From: Duganella aceris
GTDB lineage: Bacteria; Pseudomonadota; Gammaproteobacteria; Burkholderiales; Burkholderiaceae_D
Length of the DNA stretch: 64,000 nt
Reading direction: 5' to 3'
Assembly (NCBI RefSeq): GCF_011090165.1
Contig: NZ_JAADJT010000002.1
Location: forward strand, 310,001-374,000
Part shown: positions 24,227-32,620 of the stretch, piece by piece
Layout of the letters: every line of letters starts with the position of its first letter
Numbering within the stretch: position 1 is the stretch's first letter
The notes under the pieces: generated by a model
What the model was told of the DNA's origin: nothing
Database searches by the model: none
What the model saw: the letters and a program-made list of their open reading frames with translations, nothing else
Translations under genes and position numbers: made by a program

Positions 24227-24850
24227 TCACGGATAATCCGGCCGCCGCATGCGGAACAGATTGTCCGGACCGATCTCGAAATAATCGGCCGGGCCGCCGC
24301 CGCGCAGGATGGTCTGCGAGCCCGCCGTGTCATAGATGCCGTCGCGCAGAAGTTCATGCGCGATGTGCACCCCCACCACCTCCCCCATCACCAGCCAGCC
24401 GTTGGTGTCCTCGCCGGCCGCGCTTTGCAGGCGGATGATCTGGCTGCACCTGCATTCGAATGACACCGGACTCTCCAGCACGCGCGGCACGGAGACGATG
24501 CGCGACGGGGTCGGCGTCAGACCGGCCAGCTGGAACTCGTCGACGTCCGGCGGCGCCGGCGCGCAGCTGGCGTTCATCGCCTCGGCCAGCGGACGCGTGG
24601 CCAGGTTCCACACGAACTCGCCGTTGTGTTCGATGTTGCGCAGCGTGTCCTTGCGCCCCTGGCTGGAGAAGCCGATCAGCGGCGGCGTGTAGTTGAAGGC
24701 GTTGAAGAAGCTGTACGGCGCCAGGTTCAGGCCGCCGCGCTCGGTGCGGGTCGAGATCCAGCCGATCGGACGCGGGCCGACGATGGCGTTGAACGGATCG
24801 TGCGGCAGGCCGTGGCCCTGCGCGGGCTGGTAGAAATAGCGGTCGGTCAT
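24227..24850 (-). CDS. Flavin reductase family protein (FMN-binding split barrel)
   Basis: A 207-residue protein starting MTDRYFYQPAQGHGLPHDPF. The family motif appears as NAIVGPRPIGWISTRTERGGLNLAPYSFFNAFNYTPPLIGF, and further on DTLRNIEHNGEFVWNLATRPLAEAMN. This is the DIM6/NTAB group of FMN-binding split-barrel proteins, which reduce flavin or act as oxidoreductases of unknown substrate. The open frame runs further upstream, but homologs begin at this ATG. It converges on ansB with a five-base gap. Confidence 0.9.
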   Translation of the reverse strand: MTDRYFYQPAQGHGLPHDPFNAIVGPRPIGWISTRTERGGLNLAPYSFFNAFNYTPPLIGFSSQGRKDTLRNIEHNGEFVWNLATRPLAEAMNASCAPAPPDVDEFQLAGLTPTPSRIVSVPRVLESPVSFECRCSQIIRLQSAAGEDTNGWLVMGEVVGVHIAHELLRDGIYDTAGSQTILRGGGPADYFEIGPDNLFRMRRPDYP

Positions 24851-24994
24851 AGAAGTCCTGTGCGAGGCGGGCGCCCGGCGGCGCCGACCTGGGCATTTTC
24901 GCACAAGCCCGCGACAACAATTTATACAAATCCGCCCTTGCGCGGCAGGCGTGCGCGCCTTACCCTACGTGAATCACCTAGCTGGAACACGTAT

Positions 24995-25444
24995 ATGACC
25001 GCAGACCTGCAATTCCGCCCGCTCAAGGCGCCCCTGTCGAACAAGCAGCTGCTGGCCTGGCGCAAGGATGCTGAGATGGAAGGCGCGACGCCGCAGAACA
25101 AGGCTCACGATCCGCGCGGCAAGGTACAGTGGGTCAGCGTCGAGGCGAAGGGCAAGCAGATCGGCATAGCGCGGCTGGAACTGGCGCCGCCGGAATTCTG
25201 CTTCGTTTCGGAGTTGATTATTTCAAGCAAATTCCGCCGCCAGGGTATCGGCCACTGGTTCCTGAATCGCATCGAACAATACTGCCTGTCCCAAAGCATA
25301 CGCCGGCTGGTGCTGGAAGCGCGCGAAGGGACCGATTCTTTCTACAAGTCGCAATTGTTCATCAACGATCCCTACCTGCCGCATTTGCTCAAGAAGGACA
25401 TCAATCCGTTCCAGCGGAAAGTGTTTTCCCCGCTGTACAGCTGA
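24995..25444 (+). CDS. GNAT-family N-acetyltransferase
   Basis: A 149-residue protein with a GNAT core: WVSVEAKGKQIGIARLELA (strands 2-3), FVSELIISSKFRRQGIGHWFLNRIEQYC, where RRQGIG is the acetyl-CoA loop (motif A), and RRLVLEAREGTDSFYKSQLF (motif B). The substrate is unknown. ATG 24995 was chosen because the GNAT fold starts soon after it (MTADLQFRPLKAPLSNKQ); the frame is open upstream but overlaps the divergent flavin reductase. It stands alone. Confidence 0.87.
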   Translation: MTADLQFRPLKAPLSNKQLLAWRKDAEMEGATPQNKAHDPRGKVQWVSVEAKGKQIGIARLELAPPEFCFVSELIISSKFRRQGIGHWFLNRIEQYCLSQSIRRLVLEAREGTDSFYKSQLFINDPYLPHLLKKDINPFQRKVFSPLYS

Positions 25445-25487
25445 AGGCGCCACCGCAGCGTCGCTGCTGCAATGGGGCGACGGCGTA

Positions 25488-25955
25488 TTACTTCTCGGAT
25501 TTCTTATCATCGTCGGGCTTGGGAGGCAGTTGCAGCGGCGTGACGGCGACATCGGCCACACCCTCTTTTTTCATGTCCAGCTTCTCCGCCGTCCTGGGCG
25601 TGACGTCGATGATGCGGCCGTCGACATAGGGGCCGCGATCCTTGACCACCACCACCGCGCTGTCGCCGGTATCCAGGTTGGTGACCTTGGCGGTGGTGCC
25701 GATCGGCAGCACCTTGCTGGCGGCCTGGTTGCTGGCGGGATCGAGCTTTTCGCCGTTGGCCATTTCCTTGCCGTTGAAATGGCGGCTGTAGTACGAAGCC
25801 TTGCCCTTGCGCGTCTTGCCGGAACGGTCGATCTTGTGTCCCTTGGCGGCTTTTTCCCCGCCGCTCGGCGGATCGGGCGCCGCCGCGTCCACACGGCCAC
25901 AGCACAAGACCAGGCCCAGTAGTGAAATCGACCATAACGCAAGCGGCTTGTTCAT
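25488..25955 (-). CDS. RlpA-like double-psi beta-barrel protein
   Basis: A 155-residue exported protein: signal peptide MNKPLALWSISLLGLVLCC (ending VDA), a basic linker, and an RlpA-like domain with GKASYYSRHFNGKEMANGEK, ASKVLPIGTTAKVTNLDTGD and VKDRGPYVDGRIIDVT. The catalytic Asp of RlpA lytic transglycosylases is in the GRIIDVT motif. RlpA cuts naked glycan strands at the septum. This protein lacks the C-terminal SPOR domain of full RlpA, so septal targeting is uncertain. The tail is highly charged (KPDDDKKSEK). Confidence 0.88.
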   Translation of the reverse strand: MNKPLALWSISLLGLVLCCGRVDAAAPDPPSGGEKAAKGHKIDRSGKTRKGKASYYSRHFNGKEMANGEKLDPASNQAASKVLPIGTTAKVTNLDTGDSAVVVVKDRGPYVDGRIIDVTPRTAEKLDMKKEGVADVAVTPLQLPPKPDDDKKSEK

Positions 25956-26039
25956 AGCATCCTCCCACCCGAATTCTAGGCCGGTTCCGCTGCGGCCTCG
26001 ACACGATACCTCCCGGGAATCCCTGGCATCGACGGCTTC

Positions 26040-26158
26040 GGGTTGTTAACAAATTCTGTGGATAAGGCTGTTAACAAGCTGCATTGCTTATAGTCAAGGT
26101 ACTGTTTTTGAACAAGAAAATCTGCTTGCGCAAATTTTCCGCAGCAAAAGTTATCCAC
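26040..26158. repeat. 120-bp intergenic repeat with DnaA-box-like ends, copy 1
   Basis: It starts GGGTTGTTAACAAATTCTGTGGATAAG, has a second GTTAACAAG, a GCGCAAATTTTCCGCAGC segment, and ends GTTATCCAC. The two ends carry inverted DnaA-box-like sequences (TGTGGATAA at 26057-26065; TTATCCAC at 26151-26158). A diverged copy in the same orientation is at 30350-30469. Confidence 0.75.
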
Positions 26159-26204
26159 TGGCATTACACTGGTCTATGTTTCTCTTTTCATCACGAAGGA
26201 ATTC

Positions 26205-28145
26205 ATGAAATATCGTCTGACCGCACTCGCCCTGTCCCTGCTGCTCGGCGGAATTTCCGCCCACGCCAACGCCGCCGATGCCGGCGGCCCGCCGAAATAC
26301 AGCCTGCGCGAGCACTACACCAAATACGAATTCCACATCCCGATGCGCGACGGCACGCGTTTGTTCACCGCGGTCTATGTCCCCAAGGATGCCAGCAAGA
26401 GCTACCCCTTCCTGATGCAGCGCACGCCCTACAGCGCAGGCGTGACCGCCGGTGGCGAACTGCACTACGGCGTGGATTTCTACCCGGAGCACATCGGACC
26501 GTCGCAAGAGTTTGAAAACAGCGGCTACATCTTCGTCAAGCAGGACGTGCGCGGCCGGTACATGTCGGAGGGCAAGTGGCAGGAAATGACGCCGCACGTC
26601 AATCCCAAGCGCGCCAAGGGCGAAGGCAACGAGGCCGAAGACATGCACGACACCGTCGAATGGTTGCTGAAGAACGTTGCCAACAACAACGGCAAGGTCG
26701 GCGTCCTGGGCACCTCGTATCCAGGCTTCTACACCTCGGCCAGCATCATCGACTCGCATCCGGCCATCAAGGCCGCGTCGCCACAGGCGCCGGTCACCGA
26801 CCTGTACATGAACGACGACTCGTATCACGGCGGCGCCTTCATGCTGGCGGCGAATTTCGATTTCTATTCGGCCTTCGTCGAAGCGGAAAACCCGACGCCG
26901 CTGCCGAAGACCTGGGACCGTTTCGACTACGGCACGGCGGACGGCTATGAATTCTTCCTCAAGCACCTGACCTTGGCCAACATCACCAGCACGCTGACGC
27001 CGAAACAACGCGCGCTGCTGATGCCGACCATCGAGCACACGACCTACGACGGCTTCTGGAAAAGCCGCAATATCGCGCCACACCTGAAGAACATCAAGGC
27101 GGCCGTGCTGACCGTCGGCGGCTGGTACGACGCGGAAGATCTGCAAGGCCCGCTGACCACCTACAGCAGCATCAAGCGCAACAATTCCGGCATCTACAAC
27201 GGCCTGGTGATGGGACCGTGGTCGCACGGCGGCTGGGGCCGCAACGACGGACAAAGCCTGGGCTACGTCAAGTTCGACGCCAAGACCGGCGATCATTTCC
27301 GCAGCAACATCCTGTACCCGTTCTTCGAACAGCACCTGAAGGGCGTGGCGAACAAAAACGTCTCCGAGGTGTATGCGTTTGAAACCGGCAGCAACGTCTG
27401 GCGCAACTACGCCGCCTGGCCGCCGAAGCAGGCCCAGGCGCGCACCTTGTACCTCGGCCCGAACGGTACGCTGGGCTGGACGCAAGCCGCCCCGGCCGCC
27501 GGCGCGGACTATGACGAATACGTCGCCGATCCGCGCAAGCCGGTGCCGTTCACCGCCTATCCGGCCAACGGCGCGCCGAAGGAATACATGGTCGGCGACC
27601 AGCGTTTCGCCTCCACCCGTCCGGACGTGCTGACCTATCGCAGCGAGCCGTTGGAGGAAGACGTCACGCTGTCCGGCCCGGTCAAACCCAAGCTGTTCGT
27701 CTCGACCACCGGCACCGACGCCGACTGGGTGGTCAAGCTGATCGACGTGTATCCGCCCGCCTATCCGGGCGGCGACGAACAGGAGCGCGGCAAGGACGTG
27801 CCGCCGCCGACCTTGACCATGGCCGGCTATCAGCAACTGGTGCGCGGCGATCCGCTGCGGGGCAAGTTCCGCAACGGTTTCGAAAAGCCGCAGCCGTTCA
27901 CGCCGGGCAATGTGGAAGCCGTCAACTACAGCATGAGCGACATCAACCATACCTTCCGGCGCGGCCATCGGATCATGGTGCAGATCCAGAGTTCCTGGTT
28001 CCCGCTGGTGGACTTGAACCCGCAAACCTTCGTCGACATCCCGAAAGCCAAGCCGGAAGACTTCCAAAAGGCGACGCAACGGGTGTATCACGCGCCATCC
28101 ATGCAATCGGGCATAGAAGTCCAAGTGTTGCCAGGCTTGCGCTAA
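26205..28145 (+). CDS. CocE/NonD-family serine hydrolase (alpha-amino-acid ester hydrolase-like)
   Basis: A 646-residue exported enzyme; the signal peptide ends SAHANA. The alpha/beta-hydrolase part (X-Pro dipeptidyl-peptidase S15 family) begins YEFHIPMRDGTRLFTAVYVP, with the nucleophile elbow GVLGTSYPGFYTSA (GxSxG), the acid site near GGWYDAEDLQGP and the His in GPWSHGGWGRNDG. The C-terminal jelly-roll domain (PepX_C) has EEDVTLSGPVKPKLFVSTTGTDADWVVKLIDVYP. This order matches alpha-amino-acid ester hydrolases and glutaryl-acylase-like enzymes that cleave beta-lactam side chains or dipeptide esters; the natural substrate is unknown. A TonB receptor gene follows. Confidence 0.92.
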   Translation: MKYRLTALALSLLLGGISAHANAADAGGPPKYSLREHYTKYEFHIPMRDGTRLFTAVYVPKDASKSYPFLMQRTPYSAGVTAGGELHYGVDFYPEHIGPSQEFENSGYIFVKQDVRGRYMSEGKWQEMTPHVNPKRAKGEGNEAEDMHDTVEWLLKNVANNNGKVGVLGTSYPGFYTSASIIDSHPAIKAASPQAPVTDLYMNDDSYHGGAFMLAANFDFYSAFVEAENPTPLPKTWDRFDYGTADGYEFFLKHLTLANITSTLTPKQRALLMPTIEHTTYDGFWKSRNIAPHLKNIKAAVLTVGGWYDAEDLQGPLTTYSSIKRNNSGIYNGLVMGPWSHGGWGRNDGQSLGYVKFDAKTGDHFRSNILYPFFEQHLKGVANKNVSEVYAFETGSNVWRNYAAWPPKQAQARTLYLGPNGTLGWTQAAPAAGADYDEYVADPRKPVPFTAYPANGAPKEYMVGDQRFASTRPDVLTYRSEPLEEDVTLSGPVKPKLFVSTTGTDADWVVKLIDVYPPAYPGGDEQERGKDVPPPTLTMAGYQQLVRGDPLRGKFRNGFEKPQPFTPGNVEAVNYSMSDINHTFRRGHRIMVQIQSSWFPLVDLNPQTFVDIPKAKPEDFQKATQRVYHAPSMQSGIEVQVLPGLR

Positions 28146-28170
28146 TTGCAAGGCGAGGGCATAATCTTGT

Positions 28171-28188
28171 TGATAACGATTCTCATCT
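28171..28188 (+). promoter_or_regulatory. Fur-box-like site before the siderophore receptor
   Basis: TGATAACGATTCTCATCT fits the GATAATGATAATCATTATC Fur consensus at most positions and lies about 57 bases before the receptor start, as expected for iron repression. Confidence 0.65.
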
Positions 28189-28244
28189 AGCCAGCCATCC
28201 TCGTACGACGAAGTAGCCAGCAGCAAACTACTTCAAGGATAACG

Positions 28245-30347
28245 ATGGCACTCAACAAGACCCCGCTGGCGCTGATGCTGGCCGGCTTCACCATTTCCAA
28301 CGCCGCGCTGGCACAAACCGGCGCGGCGTCTGAACAGACACTGCAAGTTGTCACCGTCACCGGCGCCAGCGATAGCGGCTACAGCCCCACCTCCTCCTCC
28401 AGCGGCGCCAAGATCGACGCGCCGTTGCGCGATATTCCGCAAACCGTCAACGTCGTGCCCGAGCAATTGCTGCACGATCAGGGCGCGCGCTCGCTGCAGG
28501 ATGCGCTGAAAAATGTGCCCGGCATCGGCATGTCGACCGGCGACGGGCAACGCGATCAAGTCACGATACGAGGTTTTAGCGCCATTAGCGATCAATTTGT
28601 CGATGGCATGCGCGACGATGCGCTGTATTTCAGGGATCTGTCGAATATCGAGCAAGTCGAGGTCGTCAAGGGCCCGGCTTCGGTGCTGTACGGGCGTGGC
28701 TCGTCGGGCGGCATGATCAATCGGATCACCAAGAAACCTGGCATCGAACGCAGCGAGATCAGCCTGCAAGCCGGCCGCTGGGGACAAAAACGCGGTGAAT
28801 TCGACCTGGCGCGCAATCTCGGCGAGCAAGGCGTCGCTTTCCGCGTGACCGGCGCGGTGGAAGACGCCGACAGCTATCGCGACCAGCAATTCCTGCAGCG
28901 CGAAGCGCTGGCGCCGTCGGTGCAATTCAAGCTGGGCGCGGACACGCTGCTGTTGCTGCAAGCCGAATATCTGCATGACAAGCGCCTGACCGACTTCGGC
29001 AACCCATCCTACCAGGGCCGTCCGGTGGACGTGCCCGCCAGCACCTATTACGGCGCGGCCAACGCCAGGGACTTCGATTACAGCGAATCGCGCGTCCACG
29101 CATTTGGCTTCACGCTGGACCACCGCTTCAATCAGCAGTTTTCGATCCGTAACGCCTTCCGCCGCTACGATTACACCCTGGACCGCAACAACACCTTGAT
29201 CGGCTCGGTCAACGAGGCCGCGAAAACCGCGTCGCTTACGCGCGGCAACGTCGCACGCGACGAAGACGGCTACAGCAACCAAACCGAGTTGACCCAGCGC
29301 GCGGAGTTGGGCGGCATGCAGCATACGGTGCTGTATGGCGTGGAATTCGGCAAGCAGAACAAGGATCAACTGGTGCGCTCGCAAGCCAATATCGCGACCA
29401 TCTCATTGTTCAATCCAGTGCCACCGGTGGTGCCATTTACCGCCGCCGGCGCGCCGACGGCGAACAATACCGGGATTTTCAAAGTGTCCAGCGCGTACGT
29501 GCAGGATCTGGTGAGCCTGTCGCCACAGTGGAAAGCGTTGGCCGGCGTGCGTTATGACAAGTTTGAGCAGGAAACCGAAGAACGCCGAGTCGGCGTGGCC
29601 AACGTTTCGCGCACCGACCGCAATTGGAGCCCGCGCGCCGGCCTGGTGTTCCAGCCAAGCGCTGCACAGGCCTACTACGCCTCATTCAGCCGCTCCTTCC
29701 AGCCGTCGGGAGAAGGCTTCGCGCTGGCGGCGAACAATGCCGATATCGCGCCGGAAATCACCAAGAACAAGGAAATCGGCGCCAAGTACGATCTGCTCGG
29801 CGGCCGCGCAACGGCCGGGGTCTCGCTGTTCCAACTGACGCGCGACAATATGAAGTCCAGCGATCCGGTCACCAACAAGCTGATTCCCATCGGCACGCAA
29901 CGAACCAACGGCGTGGAGTTGACCTTCAATGGCAATCTGGGCGATGGCTGGCAGGTGTGGACCGGGTATGCCTACCTGGACGCGGAAATTGTGACCTCGA
30001 TAGCCAGGGATGACGGCCAGGCGGTACAAGGCAAGCAGCCGACGCTGACGCCGAAACAGAGCGCCAATCTGTGGCTGACGAAGGCGCTGGCAGGTCATTT
30101 CGGCGTCGGCGGCGGTGTGAATTACGTCGGCGACCGTTTTGCCAATCCGGGCAACACCGTGGTCCTGCCGAGTTTCGTGACGATGGACGCGATGGCCTAT
30201 TATCGCGACCGCGGCATCGACCTGACGCTGAACGTGCTTAATCTGCTGGACCGCGAGTACACGGTGGCCGGCCACGGCAGCAGCAAGAACCTGAACCTGC
30301 CCGGCGCGCCCCGCTCGGTGCAGCTGACTGCGCGTTATCGCTTCTGA
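28245..30347 (+). CDS. TonB-dependent siderophore receptor
   Basis: A 700-residue outer-membrane receptor with a signal peptide (MALNKTPLALMLAGFTISNA then ALAQ). The plug carries DAPLRDIPQTVNVVPEQLL, RSLQDALKNVPGIGMSTGDGQRDQVTIRGFSAISDQFVDGMRDDALYFRDLSNIEQVEVVKGP and SVLYGRGSSGGMINRITKKP, which are typical of catecholate/FhuE-type siderophore receptors. The barrel ends with the terminal strand SVQLTARYRF. A Fur-box-like site precedes it. The ligand is not determined. Confidence 0.94.
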   Translation: MALNKTPLALMLAGFTISNAALAQTGAASEQTLQVVTVTGASDSGYSPTSSSSGAKIDAPLRDIPQTVNVVPEQLLHDQGARSLQDALKNVPGIGMSTGDGQRDQVTIRGFSAISDQFVDGMRDDALYFRDLSNIEQVEVVKGPASVLYGRGSSGGMINRITKKPGIERSEISLQAGRWGQKRGEFDLARNLGEQGVAFRVTGAVEDADSYRDQQFLQREALAPSVQFKLGADTLLLLQAEYLHDKRLTDFGNPSYQGRPVDVPASTYYGAANARDFDYSESRVHAFGFTLDHRFNQQFSIRNAFRRYDYTLDRNNTLIGSVNEAAKTASLTRGNVARDEDGYSNQTELTQRAELGGMQHTVLYGVEFGKQNKDQLVRSQANIATISLFNPVPPVVPFTAAGAPTANNTGIFKVSSAYVQDLVSLSPQWKALAGVRYDKFEQETEERRVGVANVSRTDRNWSPRAGLVFQPSAAQAYYASFSRSFQPSGEGFALAANNADIAPEITKNKEIGAKYDLLGGRATAGVSLFQLTRDNMKSSDPVTNKLIPIGTQRTNGVELTFNGNLGDGWQVWTGYAYLDAEIVTSIARDDGQAVQGKQPTLTPKQSANLWLTKALAGHFGVGGGVNYVGDRFANPGNTVVLPSFVTMDAMAYYRDRGIDLTLNVLNLLDREYTVAGHGSSKNLNLPGAPRSVQLTARYRF

Positions 30348-30349
30348 CG

Positions 30350-30469
30350 GGGTTGTTAACAAATTCTGTGGATAAGCTTGTTAACAAGCCGGACCAGGCT
30401 AATCTAAGTGCTTGTTTAGGATAACAAAAGTCTCGCTGCGCAAATTTGTCGCAGCGAGAACTTATCCAC
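30350..30469. repeat. 120-bp intergenic repeat with DnaA-box-like ends, copy 2
   Basis: Same orientation and layout as 26040-26158: GGGTTGTTAACAAATTCTGTGGATAAG at the start, GCGCAAATTTGTCGCAGC inside, CTTATCCAC at the end. A perfect 10-bp hairpin (TCTCGCTGCG at 30431-30440 with CGCAGCGAGA at 30450-30459) makes it a likely transcript end for both converging genes. The TGTGGATAA box is at 30367-30375. Confidence 0.75.
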
Positions 30470-31182
30470 CGCGACGCCGTTCGATCACCTCGAACAGTCC
30501 CATGCCCGCCAGCATCGCCAAGACAAATAAAGCCGCCTTCGGCACGCCCATTCCCAGCCCGCGCCAAATAATATCGAGCCGAATATCAGACGGTGGTCGA
30601 TGTTCGATGCGGTGGGTAACTTCAATTCCTTGCCAAGCAGCGTAGTTTTACGATGCGAAGCATAAAAAAAGCAAAAAATCCGATTAAGATTGCAACCGCC
30701 ATGACGAATGCCAGCGATGGATCCCAGTTGCCCGCGAGGTCCAGAAAATTTAATACCTTGGCCGGATTCGCCATACCGGAAATAATAAAACCGGCAGCCA
30801 TAAATATCATGGTCGTCGCAATCGAGCGCGGCGATCTGCGCGAGATACCGCAGACGCCATGTCCGCTTGTGCAGCCTGAAGCATAGCGAGTACCAATACC
30901 GACCAGCAAACCTGCGACGATTAACATCACCCAGGAAGCATCGACTTGCGTCTCCGGCAAAGCATAAAACATGCTGTAAATCACCGCAGCCATAATTATT
31001 CCAGCAATAAATGCCAAACGCCAAGTAATGTCACCTTTATTTGGCCGTAACAATCCACCCAGAATACCGCTGATGCCTACGATCCGGCCATTTACCAGGA
31101 TTAGTATGGCGGCGGCCAGGCCGATCAGCACGCCGCCGGCGAAAGCGGGCCACGGCGTGAAATGCAGGAAGTCGATAGTCAT
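30462..31182 (-). pseudogene. Decayed YeeE/YedE (DUF6691) transporter gene, internal fusion and frameshifts
   Basis: The readable part (stop at 30622, 186 residues) begins [20 protein letters not shown] and carries the first YeeE half ([37 protein letters not shown]). It then jumps from FMAAGFI directly into the second half ([26 protein letters not shown]), losing one helix from each half. After LRIVKL the frame is lost; [31 protein letters not shown] continues in another frame, and GVPKAALFVLAMLAGMGLFE in a third, without the CPGPAL motif expected between. In related genomes these are two adjacent genes for a sulfur-compound (thiosulfate-type) permease. The last stop lies inside repeat copy 2. 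Confidence 0.8.
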
Positions 31183-31243
31183 TCAGCTCCTCCTCGCGTA
31201 CGCGCCAGAAAACGGCGCGTACAAGCCAATTTTTAGCACGCCT

Positions 31244-31942
31244 CTACTCGCCCAACAGATGCAAGGACTCGTTCCATGCGTCTTTCCAAGGCTTAAGTTC
31301 CACCAGTGTGGCGAACGCCTTCTTCAAACGCGGCATCGGCACGCGATAGACGTCATTCAAACCCAGCGCCAAGGTAACGGGATTCCAGAGATAAGAATTT
31401 TTACCGGCCCGAGAGTTCTTTCTCACGCGGGCGCCGTCATCGCCGAATATGCCGATGGCATCGGCCAGAGATTTAGCCAGGTCCATTTTCACCATGCCGC
31501 CGAACAGATAAATAATCTCCTCTTTGCTCAAACCTTTGGGAATCTCGACCGGAACCTCGATAACTTCTTTCGGATTCAATATATCTTCCGCAAACTGGGC
31601 CACGTCGCGATTAAAGAACCGGAGCGCATCCAGCGGCTGGCTTATTCCCGGCGGTTTTAATTTAAACGATATACGATCCGAATCGCGCGTCATGCGCATC
31701 AGGACATCGGCACTACCATCCGTCAGCCTTTTGATATCATCGACAAAGAATATCGGTGCCGGATAGCGGGTAATGCCTTCGGCGAACAATCCGCTATGTT
31801 CCACGGAATAGTCGAGCCAGACATGTGGTGTTAAACCGCCCTCCAGCATGCGCGCCAGATTCCACAATGATCCGGTTTTTTCGCTGAGCCATAAACAGGT
31901 TTCTTCTGTTGTTGCCCAGCTTGGTAATGTCGTTGTAGTCAC
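31244..31942 (-). CDS. Protein of unknown function, 232 residues
   Basis: A soluble, slightly acidic protein with no signal peptide or membrane segment: WATTEETCLWLSEKTGSLWN near the start, PAPIFFVDDIKRLTDGSADV in the middle, and LGLNDVYRVPMPRLKKAF near the end. I recognise no domain. The start is a GTG at 31942; no in-frame ATG is available for the first 30 codons. A perfect inverted repeat (31940-31977) overlaps that start codon. Base composition is between the GC-rich backbone and the AT-rich island nearby. It follows the decayed YeeE gene region on the same strand. No function is assigned. Confidence 0.65.
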   Translation of the reverse strand: MTTTTLPSWATTEETCLWLSEKTGSLWNLARMLEGGLTPHVWLDYSVEHSGLFAEGITRYPAPIFFVDDIKRLTDGSADVLMRMTRDSDRISFKLKPPGISQPLDALRFFNRDVAQFAEDILNPKEVIEVPVEIPKGLSKEEIIYLFGGMVKMDLAKSLADAIGIFGDDGARVRKNSRAGKNSYLWNPVTLALGLNDVYRVPMPRLKKAFATLVELKPWKDAWNESLHLLGE

Positions 31943-31977
31943 TATGCCACCCGCTGTTAGTTGTCAGTGGCATAGTG
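31940..31977. promoter_or_regulatory. Inverted repeat overlapping a start codon
   Basis: CACTATGCCAC (31940-31950) and GTGGCATAGTG (31967-31977) are perfect 11-base inverted arms around a 16-base loop. The left arm includes the GTG start of the minus-strand gene, so the hairpin could hide the ribosome site or form an operator. Confidence 0.5.
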
Positions 31978-32050
31978 TATCAGGCAAGCTAAATCAAGTC
32001 GCGACACCGACCCGTTTGACATTGTCGGTGGCGAGGATAATGATATTCCT

Positions 32051-32488
32051 ATGAACACCCCAGCGGACAGGGACTACATGAACGCCAAAGCGGAGGCCAT
32101 CGCAGCCACGCTGTCGCTCGACGCCAAAGCATATCAAGAACAAACAAACTCCCGCCTGGATGCGATGAACTCTCGACTGGACTCGACGAATAGCCGACTG
32201 GATGAGACGAATAACAGACTGGATGCGACGAATAACAGACTGGATGCGACGAATAACAGACTGGACACGATGGAACAGGCTATGCAATCGGGGTTCAACT
32301 CGATTCGGGAAGAAGTCGCTACGAAAATCGCTAATTCGCAGGCCGAACTAGTCAAGTGGATGGTCGCAACGGTTTTAGCCGGGGTGGCAATATCGACTTC
32401 GATTACTGCGGTTCTGATTAACAACGCAACGCCGAAAGCCTCGCCGCCAACGCCTATCGTGATCTACGCCCAACCACCCTCGAAGTGA
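32051..32488 (+). CDS. Coiled-coil membrane protein with heptad repeats
   Basis: A 145-residue protein. Residues 33-74 are six heptads of the form NSRLDAT/NNRLDAT, a regular coiled coil encoded by a 21-bp tandem repeat. A helix with EQAMQSGFNSIREEVATKIA follows, then one membrane helix (MVATVLAGVAISTSITAVLI) and a short Pro-rich tail (PTPIVIYAQPP). This is the layout of small C-tail-anchored coiled-coil proteins often annotated DUF1640-like or tail-fibre-like. The soluble part is probably cytosolic. No function is known. It ends six bases before the tRNA-Arg 3' half. Confidence 0.7.
   Translation: MNTPADRDYMNAKAEAIAATLSLDAKAYQEQTNSRLDAMNSRLDSTNSRLDETNNRLDATNNRLDATNNRLDTMEQAMQSGFNSIREEVATKIANSQAELVKWMVATVLAGVAISTSITAVLINNATPKASPPTPIVIYAQPPSK
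32147..32272 (+). repeat. 21-bp tandem repeat, six units
   Basis: Six in-frame units, of which AATAACAGACTGGATGCGAC(G) occurs twice without change and the others differ at a few bases. They encode the heptads of the coiled-coil protein and could vary in number by slippage. Confidence 0.85.
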
Positions 32489-32493
32489 AATTT

Positions 32494-32540
32494 TGGCCTG
32501 CCCAACAGGAATCGAACCTGTGACCCTCAGCTTAGAAGGC
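32494..32540 (-). pseudogene. 3' half of the split host tRNA-Arg(TCT)
   Basis: Reading the minus strand: GCCTTCTAAGC (anticodon loop core) then TGAGGGTCACAGG, TTCGATTCCTGT, TGGGCAG, discriminator G and CCA. The acceptor TGGGCAG pairs perfectly with CTGCCCA of the 5' half at 37822-37828. Joined at the 11-bp core, the two halves give a complete 77-base tRNA-Arg with anticodon TCT. Sequence upstream of the core here cannot replace the missing 5' half. Confidence 0.93.
32530..32540. other. Left attachment core (att) of the island
   Basis: GCTTAGAAGGC, identical to 37788-37798. It is the complement of the tRNA-Arg anticodon loop CTTCTAA plus two base pairs each side. About 300 bases inward hold no gene: an AT-rich inverted repeat (32570-32598) and one GCCACAA arm-like site (32614-32620). 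Confidence 0.85.
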
Positions 32541-32613
32541 CTTACCTCGGTTTTTAACCCATTGATTTTAAATTGAATTTTCACAAAAATTTCAATTTTG
32601 CGGCAACTCATTT

Positions 32614-32620
32614 GCCACAA
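32614..32620 (-). other. TTGTGGC arm-like site, left end
   Basis: GCCACAA on the plus strand (TTGTGGC on minus), within 75 bases of the left core. It matches three copies near the right core. Confidence 0.45.

Noticed and set aside
26040..26158. Replication origin because of DnaA-box-like sequences
   Set aside because: Only one perfect box per copy and no dnaA, dnaN or AT-rich unwinding element nearby.
25976..26164. Small protein sharing LSTEFVNNP with one at 30238-30567
   Set aside because: Both come from the reverse strand of the intergenic repeat; the resemblance is from DNA repeat identity, with no ribosome site.
32494..32540. Functional tRNA-Arg at the left end
   Set aside because: Only the 3' half is present; upstream bases cannot form the D-arm or acceptor strand.
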